A stretch of DNA of 64,000 bases from Labrenzia sp. R4_2 (GTDB lineage Bacteria > Pseudomonadota > Alphaproteobacteria > Rhizobiales > Stappiaceae). The notes beneath the pieces were generated by a model, which was given only the letters and a program-made list of their open reading frames with translations, was not told where the DNA came from and searched no databases. Each line of letters opens with the position of its first letter. The stretch's first letter is position 1. A program made the position numbers and the translations under genes. This document shows, in pieces, positions 19,860 through 29,264 of the stretch. The stretch covers positions 186,001-250,000 of the forward strand of contig NZ_JAGHRJ010000003.1 in the NCBI RefSeq assembly GCF_017743865.1, in the 5' to 3' direction.

Positions 19860-21245
19860 TCAGTAGCTGTTCGTTGCACGCAGGCTATCGGCCTGCATCA
19901 CCTTTTCTGCGCGCCGCATTTTCTGGCAAGTTTCAAGGCGTTGTTCCGCGAACCGGTCCAGCGCTCCGCGTTTGCGGGAGCGGTCCTTGATAAGGGTCTC
20001 TGCTTCTACAGACAATCCGGCACGCAAGGCGGCATCAATGGTGATCCGCTCAAAAACATCGCGCTGGGCGTGCGACCCGCCAATACGGGGCATGTTGCTT
20101 CTGGCGGATGTGAGCAGTGTAAACGCTGAGGCGTAGTTGCCTTTTCGGTATTGTTCCAGGCCGAGCCCAGCGGGCAGACCAGCTTCCGATGACACGTGCC
20201 CGATGTCGGTTTCCTTGTCTGCGCGCTGCTTGAGACCAGCGATGAGCCGGTCTGCGCCCATGCGGCGGCCCCCGTTCAACAGGGCCATCAAGTAATGCAA
20301 GTCCGCAAAAACGTTGCAGCCATCTTCGGCGCGTTTGTCGGAAATCAGCGCAAGCTCATCCCAACGGCTGCCGATGTCGATCCCCTCCAGCTCAAGGCGC
20401 ACCAGCAGCGAAGCGGCGTTCGAAATGTCGCGATAGTCGTCTGTCTTGTCTTTCCGAATGTCGCGGTCATACAGCATCAAGGCCTTGTCGGCCTGCCCCT
20501 GATCGAGATACATGAGCGCCAGATGCCACCAAACGTGATAGCCGAAGTTGTTGCAATGCGCCCAGCCGTCCGGATGGTTTTCGAGCCAGCCGGCGCCCTC
20601 TTCGGTGCGGCCTGTCATGTCATGAACATGCGCGACAGCGTGAAGTCCCCATGCATCGTCGCGGGCGTGTTCGAGACCGAGCCGGCCGGCAGCTTCAGCG
20701 AGCCGGTATTCACCCGTTTCTTCAAGCGAAAAGGCGCGGCATCCAAGAACATAGCCATATGCAGGATTATGCGGGTCATAGGCATCGAAAACGCCGTCGA
20801 TTGAGGACCGCATCCCCGTGGCATCGCCGAGCACAAACCGGATTGCATGGACGAGTTTCAAGAGCAGCGCATCGCGCGGTGCCTTCGAAAGGGCGGCATC
20901 CAGTAGATCTGCGGACCGGCTCGGGAATCCGTTGAGCCAGGCAGCCAACGCTTCAATCACCGCGGTTTCACGCTCGGTTACGGAACTATTTGCAGCAGAC
21001 GATCGGGCAATTGACAGGTATTCGCGCGCAGTCTCGACCAATTCCTTGCGGCCAAGCAGGAGACAAAACAGTCCGCGTGTCGCGTGGCCGAGAGCAAAAT
21101 TGGGCTCTTCGGTCAAGCAGGTTTCCAAGTGGGCGGGCGTTGTCTTGCCATGGGCCAGAAACGCCAGAACCGTCTTGTCCCATGCTTCTGCGGCTGCAGG
21201 GCTGGTCAAGGTGAGATCGTATCCGAATTGATCGCTAAGACGCAT
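19860..21245 (-). CDS. TTC38-like tetratricopeptide repeat protein
   Basis: 461 residues from ATG 21245, with AAGG at suitable spacing; an in-frame upstream extension to 21341 has no support. The protein is all-helical. The block GLHAVAHVHDMTGRTEEGAGWLEN followed by NNFGYHVWWHLALMYLDQGQ matches the bacterial relatives of eukaryotic TTC38. A role in protein-protein interaction is inferred from the fold only. No signal peptide. Confidence 0.8.
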   Translation of the reverse strand: MRLSDQFGYDLTLTSPAAAEAWDKTVLAFLAHGKTTPAHLETCLTEEPNFALGHATRGLFCLLLGRKELVETAREYLSIARSSAANSSVTERETAVIEALAAWLNGFPSRSADLLDAALSKAPRDALLLKLVHAIRFVLGDATGMRSSIDGVFDAYDPHNPAYGYVLGCRAFSLEETGEYRLAEAAGRLGLEHARDDAWGLHAVAHVHDMTGRTEEGAGWLENHPDGWAHCNNFGYHVWWHLALMYLDQGQADKALMLYDRDIRKDKTDDYRDISNAASLLVRLELEGIDIGSRWDELALISDKRAEDGCNVFADLHYLMALLNGGRRMGADRLIAGLKQRADKETDIGHVSSEAGLPAGLGLEQYRKGNYASAFTLLTSARSNMPRIGGSHAQRDVFERITIDAALRAGLSVEAETLIKDRSRKRGALDRFAEQRLETCQKMRRAEKVMQADSLRATNSY

Positions 21246-21488
21246 GCTGAGCCTTTGTTGCTGTTCCGTTGAACGCGCTGACGTTTGCAAGAAAACGTGG
21301 CAGCACTGAGCCTCAACGAGGTTGACCGCTATTGAAACCAAGATCCGCAGCTATGTCCTGAACTGCAAAACACAAAATGGTGTTGGCGGCGTGTTGCCAC
21401 GGCGGGGCTTTCCTTGCGCGTTTTTGGGAGATAGTGAGTGTGTGCTTGGTTTTGACCGAGTGTCCTTAAGTTTGAAGAGATAGCGACT

Positions 21489-22640
21489 ATGGCCGTGTCA
21501 CTGAAAGGTCCTCAAACTGCGATTGCAGTCATCGCGTTTGGCATCATCGGGCTGATATCGATCGGCGCATATGCAGCTGCTGGCCCCCGCCAGGGCATGG
21601 CTGTTCTGATTGGCGGGCTTGCCGGCATTTCGCTGTATCATGCGAGCTTCGGGTTTACCGCCGCTTGGCGGCGCATTGTGACGGAGAAACGGGGTGGCGG
21701 TCTGCGGGCGCAGTTCGTCCTCATCCTGCTGACAAGCGCTGTTTCCTTTCCATTGATCGCGTGGGGCGATACCCTTGGATGGCCGGCGGGCGGTTTCGTC
21801 TTTCCGTTCGGCGTCGCTGCCGCCATCGGAGCTTTCATGTTTGGCGCAGGTATGCAGCTTGGTGGTGGCTGCGGGTCGGGGACGCTCTTCACTGCGGGCG
21901 GTGGATCGACGCGTATGATGATCACGTTGGCCGCCTTTATTCTCGGGTCCGTGTTTGCCACCGCTCATCTCCATTTGTGGGGGCAATTGCCAAAGTTACA
22001 GCCGGTTTCGCTGATCCGCGAGTTTGGTCCGCAACGGGCGTTTTTGCTAACCGCTTTGGTGCTCGGGTTTATTGCACTTCTGACCGTCTGGCTGGAGCGG
22101 CGCGCCCACGGCGAGATCGCACCTGCACGCAAAACAGAGTCCGTTTTGCAAGGCCCGTGGTCTCCGATGCTCGGTGCGGTGATGCTGGCGGTTGTTGGAA
22201 TCGCAACCTTTATCGTGGTTGGCCGGCCATGGGGCATTACATCCGCCTTTGCCCTTTGGGGCGCAAAGGCATTTCATTTCATCGGGATTCCGGTGGAAAC
22301 CTGGCCGTATTGGACCTGGCAGAAAGGCGCGCTTGAAAACAGTGTCCTGAGAGACACGACATCGGTCATGAATTTCGGGATCATTTTCGGGGCGATGGCC
22401 GCGGCCGCACTGGCTGGAAAATATGCGCCGCTCTGGAAGCTGACCCGCCGCGACGTCTTGACGGCGATCGCCGGCGGTTTGTTGATGGGATATGGGGCCA
22501 GGCTTGCCTATGGCTGCAACATTGGAGCCTATCTTGGCGGGTTGGTATCTGGTTCACTGCACGGTTGGCTTTGGCTTCTGTTCGGATTTATGGGGTCGAT
22601 GGTCGGGGTCCGGGTGCGTCTGAAACTTGGGATGGGTTGA
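21489..22640 (+). CDS. YeeE/YedE family (TsuA-like) sulfur-compound transporter
   Basis: 383 residues, polytopic. Both halves carry the family's cysteine signature: GGGCGSGTLFTAGGG in the first repeat and AYGCNIGAYLGGLVSGSLHGW in the second. Related TsuA proteins move thiosulfate inward through a line of cysteines. No TusA-type gene is next to it, so the exact substrate is unproven. It begins at ATG 21489, divergent from the TPR gene. Confidence 0.85.
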   Translation: MAVSLKGPQTAIAVIAFGIIGLISIGAYAAAGPRQGMAVLIGGLAGISLYHASFGFTAAWRRIVTEKRGGGLRAQFVLILLTSAVSFPLIAWGDTLGWPAGGFVFPFGVAAAIGAFMFGAGMQLGGGCGSGTLFTAGGGSTRMMITLAAFILGSVFATAHLHLWGQLPKLQPVSLIREFGPQRAFLLTALVLGFIALLTVWLERRAHGEIAPARKTESVLQGPWSPMLGAVMLAVVGIATFIVVGRPWGITSAFALWGAKAFHFIGIPVETWPYWTWQKGALENSVLRDTTSVMNFGIIFGAMAAAALAGKYAPLWKLTRRDVLTAIAGGLLMGYGARLAYGCNIGAYLGGLVSGSLHGWLWLLFGFMGSMVGVRVRLKLGMG

Positions 22641-22740
22641 TAGTCGGACCGTAAGCCCCACACCCGATTGTGAGACGTGTGTGAAAGAGCCACTGGTTAC
22701 TGTGCGCGCCACTCGATGTTTTCCAGTGGAGGATTAGCCT

Positions 22741-23220
22741 TTGCGTTTTGTGTTTCCAATCCTGCTGACGGTTTTCTTGGGGCTTGGCCCCGTTCAAGCT
22801 GACAGCATTGCACCTCGTGAGGGGTGGCAGGTGCGATCGACATCCCTGTCCTACCAAAAGCTGGTTGACGGCCTCAAAGCAGCAGTGAAAGAGGCCGACA
22901 TGCTGCTCGTCACACAGGCAAGCGCCTCGGCCGGTGCAAAGGGTAGGGGGCTGACAATCCCGGGCAATCGTGTTCTCGGCGTTTATCGGAACGACTATGC
23001 GGTACGAATGTTGGAGGCGTCCGTCGCTGCCGGCATTGAGGCCCCAATCCGGTTTTATGTGACCGAGAATGCGGACAAGACAGCGACCCTATCCTGGAAA
23101 ACGCCGAGTTTCGTCTTCGCGCCATACATGGATGAGGGCGGCGAAAAACTGGCTGGCTTGGCAGCAGAGCTTGATGGCGTCTTCCAAAGCATTGCTGACG
23201 CGGCTGTTGCTCCTCAGTAA
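22741..23220 (+). CDS. exported DUF302 family protein
   Basis: 159 residues from TTG 22741, supported by GGAGG eight bases upstream. The signal peptide is MRFVFPILLTVFLGLGPVQA. The mature domain has the DUF302 pattern (SYQKLVDGLKAAVKEADMLLVTQASASAG, then NDYAVRMLEASVAAGIEAPIRFYVTENADKTATLSWKTPSFVF). The family fold is known but its function is not. A periplasmic location is inferred. Confidence 0.85.
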   Translation: MRFVFPILLTVFLGLGPVQADSIAPREGWQVRSTSLSYQKLVDGLKAAVKEADMLLVTQASASAGAKGRGLTIPGNRVLGVYRNDYAVRMLEASVAAGIEAPIRFYVTENADKTATLSWKTPSFVFAPYMDEGGEKLAGLAAELDGVFQSIADAAVAPQ

Positions 23221-23334
23221 CGGTCTGTGGATTTGCGTGTTTGGAAGGCATGCATGACCAGTTTTTGTGCTTGTCATACTGCTGATTCTCAAGAACAATC
23301 TCCTTGTCTTCAACGTTAGAAAGGAGGTGTGCCC

Positions 23335-23430
23335 ATGTCTAGTGAGTATCGGAATTTGGCCCTTGTATCTGGGCGGGATGGAACGGTGCTGGAGCAGCCT
23401 CTGGTATCGAACGGTTTCGCCGGGATGTAA
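23335..23430 (+). CDS. small protein of 31 residues with strong translation signals
   Basis: MSSEYRNLALVSGRDG is the start of a 31-residue product ending NGFAGM. The ribosome site AAAGGAGGTG is nearly a full complement of the 16S anti-SD, five bases before ATG 23335. A rho-independent terminator follows 30 bases after the stop. No signal peptide or membrane helix is visible and no family is recognised. The tight gene-plus-terminator arrangement is the argument that it is real. It could also be a leader of a regulatory RNA. Confidence 0.55.
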   Translation: MSSEYRNLALVSGRDGTVLEQPLVSNGFAGM

Positions 23431-23459
23431 TCCGGAACAAAGGTCAAACGATCTCATGG

Positions 23460-23484
23460 GAGGGCCGCTCAGCGGCCCTCTTTT
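23460..23484 (+). terminator. rho-independent terminator after the 31-codon gene
   Basis: GAGGGCCGC (23460-23468), TCA loop, GCGGCCCTC (23472-23480), TTTT. Confidence 0.88.
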
Positions 23485-23497
23485 GATTCCGTAGGGA

Positions 23498-24259
23498 TCA
23501 AATCAAGCCAACCGCCTTGCGCACATCTTCATCGCGCAAAGAGCAGTCGATACCGCGATAGGTATCTCCCGCCGGAGTACAGAGCCAGCAGATCGTTTCG
23601 CCGACCCATTCGGCAGGGATGTGCACGGACGGATCAAGCTGGCTGACCGGATTGATCCCTGATGCTTTGATATCGACCTGCATTTGTGTGGCAACGGTCC
23701 CTGGGCTCAGGCCCACTACGCGGACACCCTTTTCGCCAAATTCCTTGTCGCTGCATCGGGTCAGGGAGAGTGCGGCAGCCTTGGACGAGCAGTACTGGCT
23801 CCAGCCCTCCAATGCGCTGACAGCGGCACCGGAACTGATGTTGACGATTGTGCCGGATCCTTTTGCGAGCATATGCGGCGCGACAGCGCGAATGCCGTGG
23901 TAGACGCCTTTCACATTGATGTCGATCACCTGACCCCAGGCCTCCGGATCGGAGCTTTCGATACGGCTGATTGGCTCAATAACACCAGCATTGTTCACCA
24001 GAATATCGATCCCGCCATATGTGTCGATCGCGGCTTGAACGGCTTTTTCAACATCGGCGTAGTCCGCAACGTCGCAGGTTACTGCAATCGCCTCACCGCC
24101 ATCGGAGCAGATATCTTCCGCGATTTTTGTAATGTTGCCGCTGGACCGCGCTGCAAGAACAACTTTGGCACCGTATTTCGCAAGGCTGCGGGCACCGGCC
24201 TCACCAATCCCGCGGCTCGCGCCGGTTACAAGGGCAACTTTACCTTTCAGATCGAACAT
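23498..24259 (-). CDS. SDR family oxidoreductase
   Basis: 253 residues, classical short-chain dehydrogenase. Cofactor motif TGASRGIGE at residues 13-21, NNAG motif (LVNNAG), catalytic Ser in NISSGAA, and YCSSK (Tyr-x-x-x-Lys) all present. It oxidises or reduces an alcohol/ketone with NAD(P)(H). The substrate is not predictable. It stands alone, convergent with the 31-codon gene. Confidence 0.92.
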   Translation of the reverse strand: MFDLKGKVALVTGASRGIGEAGARSLAKYGAKVVLAARSSGNITKIAEDICSDGGEAIAVTCDVADYADVEKAVQAAIDTYGGIDILVNNAGVIEPISRIESSDPEAWGQVIDINVKGVYHGIRAVAPHMLAKGSGTIVNISSGAAVSALEGWSQYCSSKAAALSLTRCSDKEFGEKGVRVVGLSPGTVATQMQVDIKASGINPVSQLDPSVHIPAEWVGETICWLCTPAGDTYRGIDCSLRDEDVRKAVGLI

Positions 24260-24477
24260 TCAAGAACCTCATTTTTTATCGCCGATACCGGCAGGTTTTG
24301 TTGAAGCAGACCCTACTGCGCGGCGCGCGCGGAATAAACCGTCTCGCATCATGGATGCCGTGCAAAATCTTCATCAATTGGGAAAATCCAATGTTAAACC
24401 AGTCACTCAATTGACATTTCATCTGCGCTCTTGTCGGGTGAAAATAAGTTTCTGGAAATGGTTGGCGGGCTGAAGGA

Positions 24478-25260
24478 ATGGCAGAAAAATCGGATCTGCA
24501 ATCGCGATTGCGTCAACTGTATTTTGGCCATTCCAATAGCGCGCGGATCTTTCGCTATGTGCTGTTGGCCTTCGATCTCATCACAATCGCGTATTTCATT
24601 GTGTCTGCGATCGCCGATCCGGACCGGCATCATCACGAAGTGGATTACGCTATCGCGGTGGTCCTCGCCCTGGACTTCTTTGCCCGACTGATTGCGGCGG
24701 GCTCCCGTTGGCGATACCTGGCAAGCTTTACGTCCTTGGCCGATGTCGTGGTGGTGATCTCGCTGATCATCCCGGCGTTTTTTGAGAATTTCGCCTTTCT
24801 CAGGGTCATTCGCATGTTGCGTTTGCTGCGGTCCTACCACCTCTTGAAGGAGCTGCGCGACACGTCGAAATGGTTCCGCCGCAATGAAGAAATCCTCCAG
24901 TCGACAGTCAACTTGTTTGTTTTCATTTTCGTAATCACAGCGATCGTTTTTGTGCTGGAGCACGATCGGAACGAGAACATCAACAACTATCTGGATGCGC
25001 TCTACTTCACTGTCACGACGCTGACGACGACCGGGTTCGGCGACATCACCATGACCGATACGGTCGGACGCCTGCTGACGGTTCTGATCATGATTTTTGG
25101 TGTGGCTTTGTTTCTGCGGCTCGTCCAAACCATTTTCCGTCCCTCGAAAGTCAATCTGCCGTGTCCAGATTGCGGGTTGAACCGTCATGACCCGGATGCT
25201 GTGCACTGCAAACATTGTGGACGCATGCTCAACATACCGACGGAAGGAACCTGGGACTAG
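24478..25260 (+). CDS. voltage-gated-type potassium channel with C-terminal zinc ribbon
   Basis: 260 residues. A voltage-sensor-like S4 is visible (FLRVIRMLRLLRSYHLL, basic residues every third to fourth position). The pore has the selectivity filter TLTTTGFGD. The last helix is followed by a short tail CPDCGLNRHDPDAVHCKHC, a rubredoxin-like zinc ribbon. The channel would conduct K+ across the inner membrane, with the ribbon perhaps sensing metal or redox state. The latter is inference. GAAGGA lies immediately before the ATG. Confidence 0.82.
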   Translation: MAEKSDLQSRLRQLYFGHSNSARIFRYVLLAFDLITIAYFIVSAIADPDRHHHEVDYAIAVVLALDFFARLIAAGSRWRYLASFTSLADVVVVISLIIPAFFENFAFLRVIRMLRLLRSYHLLKELRDTSKWFRRNEEILQSTVNLFVFIFVITAIVFVLEHDRNENINNYLDALYFTVTTLTTTGFGDITMTDTVGRLLTVLIMIFGVALFLRLVQTIFRPSKVNLPCPDCGLNRHDPDAVHCKHCGRMLNIPTEGTWD

Positions 25261-25405
25261 GACGTGTGGACAAATTGGAGATGCATTTCGTCCACACGGC
25301 CTAGGTCTCCGCAATCGCGCGCTTGTGATCCGTCAGGTGCTGGAAATCTGCGGGCGTTGGGTCACTCTCCAATTGGCAATGACCAATATCGCCGGGAGCG
25401 CACGC

Positions 25406-26239
25406 ATGACGCAAAAACGAAACTGGGCCCTTGGCCTTGCAGTCGCCGCAGCCATGAGCCCATCTGCTTTTGCCTCAGAGACGAGCTGCGGCGGCGAAAC
25501 ACCCTGCACGTTGAGTGATGGTGCCTATTACGTTCACATGCCCGAAAAGCGCGACCCGTCAAAACCACTCGGTGCAATCCTTTATCTCCACGGGCATCGC
25601 GGCAAAGCAGTCAATGCGCTGAAAAACGAGAGCTTCAAGCGCATGGCAGATGACTTGGGCGTTGCTTTCGTCGCTGTTCAAGGCGTGAACGGAACCTGGT
25701 CCTTTCCGACAGCTCCGAGAAATCTCCGGGACGAACCGGTGTTTTTCGACAGCGTCCTGGACGATTTGTCGGAGCGCTTTGGAGTTGATCGGAAGCGCAC
25801 CATGCTCACCGGCTTTTCCTCCGGCGGTTTCATGACCTGGTATTTGGCCTGCGAACAATCGGAGCGATTTTCAGGCTACGCGCCAATTGCCGGCGCCTTC
25901 TGGGAGCCGCTTCCGAAAGACTGCCCAACAGATCCCCCGTACCTGTTTCATGTCCATGGCACCACCGACACTGTTGTTCCCTTGGAAGGGCGTTGGCTCG
26001 GCGGCGGGCAATGGAAACAGGGGGATGTTTTTGAAAGTTTCGATATCTGGCGCAAACAAACAGGCCTATCCGAGACCGCACCGGAGACCCTCACAGACGG
26101 GGCCTTGTCTTGCGAAAGATGGAAGCCTGTGACTGGACTTTTGGAGTTGTGTCTTCATGATGGCGGCCACAGTGTGCGTGCGGAGTGGGTCGAGCGTGCC
26201 TGGTCGCTCTTGTCAAACATGCGCGGATGGGAAAACTGA
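25406..26239 (+). CDS. exported poly(3-hydroxybutyrate) depolymerase/LpqC-like esterase
   Basis: 277 residues from ATG 25406, which has GGGAG seven bases upstream; a longer in-frame reading overlaps the channel gene and is not convincing. The signal peptide (WALGLAVAAAMSPSAFA) precedes an alpha/beta-hydrolase with ILYLHGHRG (oxyanion region), GFSSGG (nucleophile elbow GxSxG), HVHGTTDTVVP and the C-terminal catalytic His in HDGGHSV. A polyester or feruloyl-type esterase role is inferred from family. Confidence 0.8.
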   Translation: MTQKRNWALGLAVAAAMSPSAFASETSCGGETPCTLSDGAYYVHMPEKRDPSKPLGAILYLHGHRGKAVNALKNESFKRMADDLGVAFVAVQGVNGTWSFPTAPRNLRDEPVFFDSVLDDLSERFGVDRKRTMLTGFSSGGFMTWYLACEQSERFSGYAPIAGAFWEPLPKDCPTDPPYLFHVHGTTDTVVPLEGRWLGGGQWKQGDVFESFDIWRKQTGLSETAPETLTDGALSCERWKPVTGLLELCLHDGGHSVRAEWVERAWSLLSNMRGWEN

Positions 26240-26369
26240 GATGAGCTTATCGCATCACTTGGCGGTGACGGGAAATTGAGACAAAGCGATCTGATGACAA
26301 GACCACCGAAGTTGACGGCGGCCTGCCTCTCATGCCCTTTTCGCGGAAGTATCAGCAACAGGGTGATCC

Positions 26370-27641
26370 GTGCAGCACACCGTTCCATCGAAGGGAGCAC
26401 TTTCAGGGCTCCTTGTCCTTGATCTTTCCCGCATTCTAGCAGGACCGACCTGCACCCAAATCCTGGGTGATCTTGGGGCTGAAGTTATCAAAATCGAACG
26501 GCCGGGCCGGGGCGACGATACCCGTGGGTGGGGCCCCCCGTTCCTGAAGAATGTGGATGGCGAAGAAACCGCCGAGAGCGCCTACTATCTCTCTTCCAAC
26601 CGCAACAAGGAGTCGGTGGCCGTAGATCTGGCAAGCGAGGAAGGTCAGTATCTGATACGGAAGCTGGCTGTAAAGGCCGATGTTCTGGTCGAGAATTTTA
26701 AGGTCGGCGATCTCAAGAGACGTGGACTCGACTACGAGACCCTGAAGGCGATCAACCCAAAACTGATCTACTGCTCGATATCCGGGTTTGGTCAGACCGG
26801 GCCTTACTCACATCGTGCCGGCTATGACTTTCTGATCCAGGGCATGGGCGGGATCATGTCGCTCACCGGCTTTGACGATGAGGATGGTGGAACGCAAACC
26901 AAGTGCGGCGTTGGGATCGCAGATGTCATGTGCGGCATGTATGCGACCGTATCGATCCTTGCCGCAGTTCATCATCGGCATCAAACCGGCGAGGGGCAGT
27001 ACATCGACATCTCGCTGTTGGATGCTCAGGTGTCCTGGCTCATCAATCAGGGTGTTGCGCATCTGGTCTCTGGAGAAATTCCCGGACGGCTTGGGAACGG
27101 GCACCCGACCATTGTGCCGTATGAGACGTTTCCAGGGGCCGATGGCCCGTTCATTCTCGCGGTTGGAAACGACGGTCAGTTTCAAAAGTTTTGTGATGTT
27201 GCCGGTAGACCGGAACTGGCGGCAGATCCGCTCTTTGCAAAAAATGCAGACCGGGTTCGAAACCGGAAGACACTGGTGCCAAAAATCCGGCGTCTAACAA
27301 TCGAACGCGAGGCTGCAGACTGGATACGGGATCTTGAAGCGGCAGGCGTGCCCTGCGGCCCGGTGAATGATCTGGGGCAGGTCTTTACAGATCCTCAGAT
27401 TCTGGCGCGGGAGATGAAGATTACCTTGCCGCACCCGGTGAGCGGGGCGGTGGATTTGATTGGGTCTCCGATCAAAATGGAGAAGACGCCGATAGACTAC
27501 CGCAAAGCACCGCCGATGCTCGGGGCGAATACGCAAGATGTCTTGCAAAGGCATTTGGAATTGAGTGACAGCGAGATCGCAGAGCTGGTAGAGCGCGGCA
27601 TCCTTGATCTTGGCAAAGCCACACCGGCAAAAGGAAACTGA
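26370..27641 (+). CDS. CaiB/BaiF (family III) CoA-transferase
   Basis: 423 residues from GTG 26370. SGLLVLDLSRILAGPTCTQILGDLGAEVIKIERPGRGDDTR is the family III N-terminus. The nucleophilic Asp is most likely D185 in GIADVMCGM, the position equivalent to Asp169 of formyl-CoA transferase. These enzymes move CoA between acyl groups through an aspartyl-CoA intermediate. Six bases separate it from the ThDP enzyme gene, so they form one operon. The arrangement recalls frc-oxc, but the partner is not an obvious oxalyl-CoA decarboxylase. Confidence 0.88.
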   Translation: MQHTVPSKGALSGLLVLDLSRILAGPTCTQILGDLGAEVIKIERPGRGDDTRGWGPPFLKNVDGEETAESAYYLSSNRNKESVAVDLASEEGQYLIRKLAVKADVLVENFKVGDLKRRGLDYETLKAINPKLIYCSISGFGQTGPYSHRAGYDFLIQGMGGIMSLTGFDDEDGGTQTKCGVGIADVMCGMYATVSILAAVHHRHQTGEGQYIDISLLDAQVSWLINQGVAHLVSGEIPGRLGNGHPTIVPYETFPGADGPFILAVGNDGQFQKFCDVAGRPELAADPLFAKNADRVRNRKTLVPKIRRLTIEREAADWIRDLEAAGVPCGPVNDLGQVFTDPQILAREMKITLPHPVSGAVDLIGSPIKMEKTPIDYRKAPPMLGANTQDVLQRHLELSDSEIAELVERGILDLGKATPAKGN

Positions 27642-27647
27642 ATTACC

Positions 27648-29264
27648 ATGACCACCGGCGCTGATATCATTGCACAAAAGCTTCACGGTGCAGGTTGCCG
27701 TCATGCCTTCGGAATTCCTGGAGGCGAGGTACTTGCACTGATGCAGGCGCTTGATGAAGCAGGTCTGAAGTTCGTGTTGGTGAAGCACGAAAATGCCGGT
27801 GGGTTCATGGCGGAAGGCGGCTGGCATGCCGACGGCGCACCAGGAGTGCTCCTCGCCACACTTGGGCCGGGCGCAGCCAATGCCATCAATGTCGTCGCCA
27901 ATGCCTGGCAGGATCGGGTGCCGCTGATCTTTCTGACCGGCTGCGTCGATCAAGCCGAGGCGGAAAGCTACACGCACCAGGTCTTTGATCACCAACAGTT
28001 ACTGCGCCCGATTGTGAAGGCCAGCTTTTCCGCACGCCTCGGTGCGCTTGATGTGATGATGGAAAAGGCCTTGGCGATCGCGCTCGACGGTCAGCCCGGT
28101 CCTGTTCACATCGACGTCCCGATCAAGGTCGCCGAAACAGTAACTTCGGAAGCTTGGTCTTCAAAGTTCCGCTCAAGCCCCGCCGCCTCCGCACCTGCGT
28201 CCGGTTCCGATTTGGACACCGCACTTGAGTTGTTTGCAAAGGCGGAGCGGCCCATCGCCATTGCTGGAGTGGATGCTGTGAATGAGGGCGCTTCGCAAGC
28301 TATTGCCGAGTTTTGCCGCACCTACAAAATCCCGCTCGTAACAAGCTACAAGGGCAAGGGGCTTCTCGATGAGAATGACCCGCTCGCGCTGGGCGGCGCG
28401 GGCCTGTCGCCAAAGGCGGACGGCCACCTTCTGCCGCTGATTAATCAAAGCGATTGCATCTTGTCGCTTGGCTATGACCCAATTGAAATGCGGATCAATT
28501 GGCGAAATCCCTGGCCGTCTGACGCGCCGGTGATTGATGTGACGCCGGTTTTGAGAACCCATGGCATGCATGAAGGCGCAGTAACGCTCCGCAGCGCCGT
28601 CGAACCTGCGCTAAACCTGCTGGCTGAAGCGCGTGACACAACCGCTTCTTCCTGGTCAGGCGGTGAGCCGGCCGCAGTCCGCAAGGATCTTGCAGAGGCC
28701 TTCGCGCCGGAACAATCAGGCTGGGGCCCGGGCACAGCGTTCCACGTGCTACGAGATGTGATGCCTGAGAACACCGTTGCGACGGCCGACAGTGGCGCAC
28801 ACCGGATTTTGGTTAGCCAGATCTGGCGCTGCACCGGTCCCAGGCAGATGCTCCAGTCGTCCGCGTTGTGCACCATGGGCTGCGCCGTTCCCCTGGCGAT
28901 GGGCCATCGATTGGTGGACCAGATGGCACCGGTGATCGCGTTTGTCGGCGATGCCGGGCTTGAGATGTGTCTTGGGGAACTCTCAACGCTTCGGGACCTG
29001 AAGATCCCGGTCATCATCTGTGTCCTGGTCGATACAAGCCTAGCGCTGATCGAATTGAAGCAGCGCAACAGCCAGCGGCCGAATGTCGGCGTCGATTTTG
29101 GCGAAACCGACTTCCCGGCGATCGCTGCGGCCTATGGAGGCTATGGCGTTTGGGTCGAGAGTGCAGAGGTTCTAAGGCAGGAAGCAGAGGCGGCGCTGGA
29201 TCGGAATGGCTTCACGCTCCTCGCTTGCCGCATTGCGCAACGATCTTATGACGGTGCATTTTAG
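27648..29264 (+). CDS. thiamine-diphosphate-dependent enzyme, acetolactate-synthase-like
   Basis: 538 residues. The N-terminal pyrimidine-binding domain has the conserved catalytic Glu (VKHENAGGF, E48) and the GPGAANAI motif. A middle domain and a C-terminal diphosphate domain with VGDAGLEM follow. The usual Asn-Asn about 28 residues after GD is replaced by VDTSLAL, so this is a divergent member of the acetolactate synthase/oxalyl-CoA decarboxylase superfamily. Function probably a 2-oxo- or acyl-CoA carbon-carbon reaction linked to the CoA-transferase. The stop codon is formed at the junction with the MITE-like element. Confidence 0.8.
   Translation: MTTGADIIAQKLHGAGCRHAFGIPGGEVLALMQALDEAGLKFVLVKHENAGGFMAEGGWHADGAPGVLLATLGPGAANAINVVANAWQDRVPLIFLTGCVDQAEAESYTHQVFDHQQLLRPIVKASFSARLGALDVMMEKALAIALDGQPGPVHIDVPIKVAETVTSEAWSSKFRSSPAASAPASGSDLDTALELFAKAERPIAIAGVDAVNEGASQAIAEFCRTYKIPLVTSYKGKGLLDENDPLALGGAGLSPKADGHLLPLINQSDCILSLGYDPIEMRINWRNPWPSDAPVIDVTPVLRTHGMHEGAVTLRSAVEPALNLLAEARDTTASSWSGGEPAAVRKDLAEAFAPEQSGWGPGTAFHVLRDVMPENTVATADSGAHRILVSQIWRCTGPRQMLQSSALCTMGCAVPLAMGHRLVDQMAPVIAFVGDAGLEMCLGELSTLRDLKIPVIICVLVDTSLALIELKQRNSQRPNVGVDFGETDFPAIAAAYGGYGVWVESAEVLRQEAEAALDRNGFTLLACRIAQRSYDGAF

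Noticed and set aside
24403-25314. Long open frame antisense to the ion channel gene
   Set aside because: The plus strand encodes a complete channel with filter and zinc ribbon; the antisense product is low-complexity and Arg/Gln-rich.
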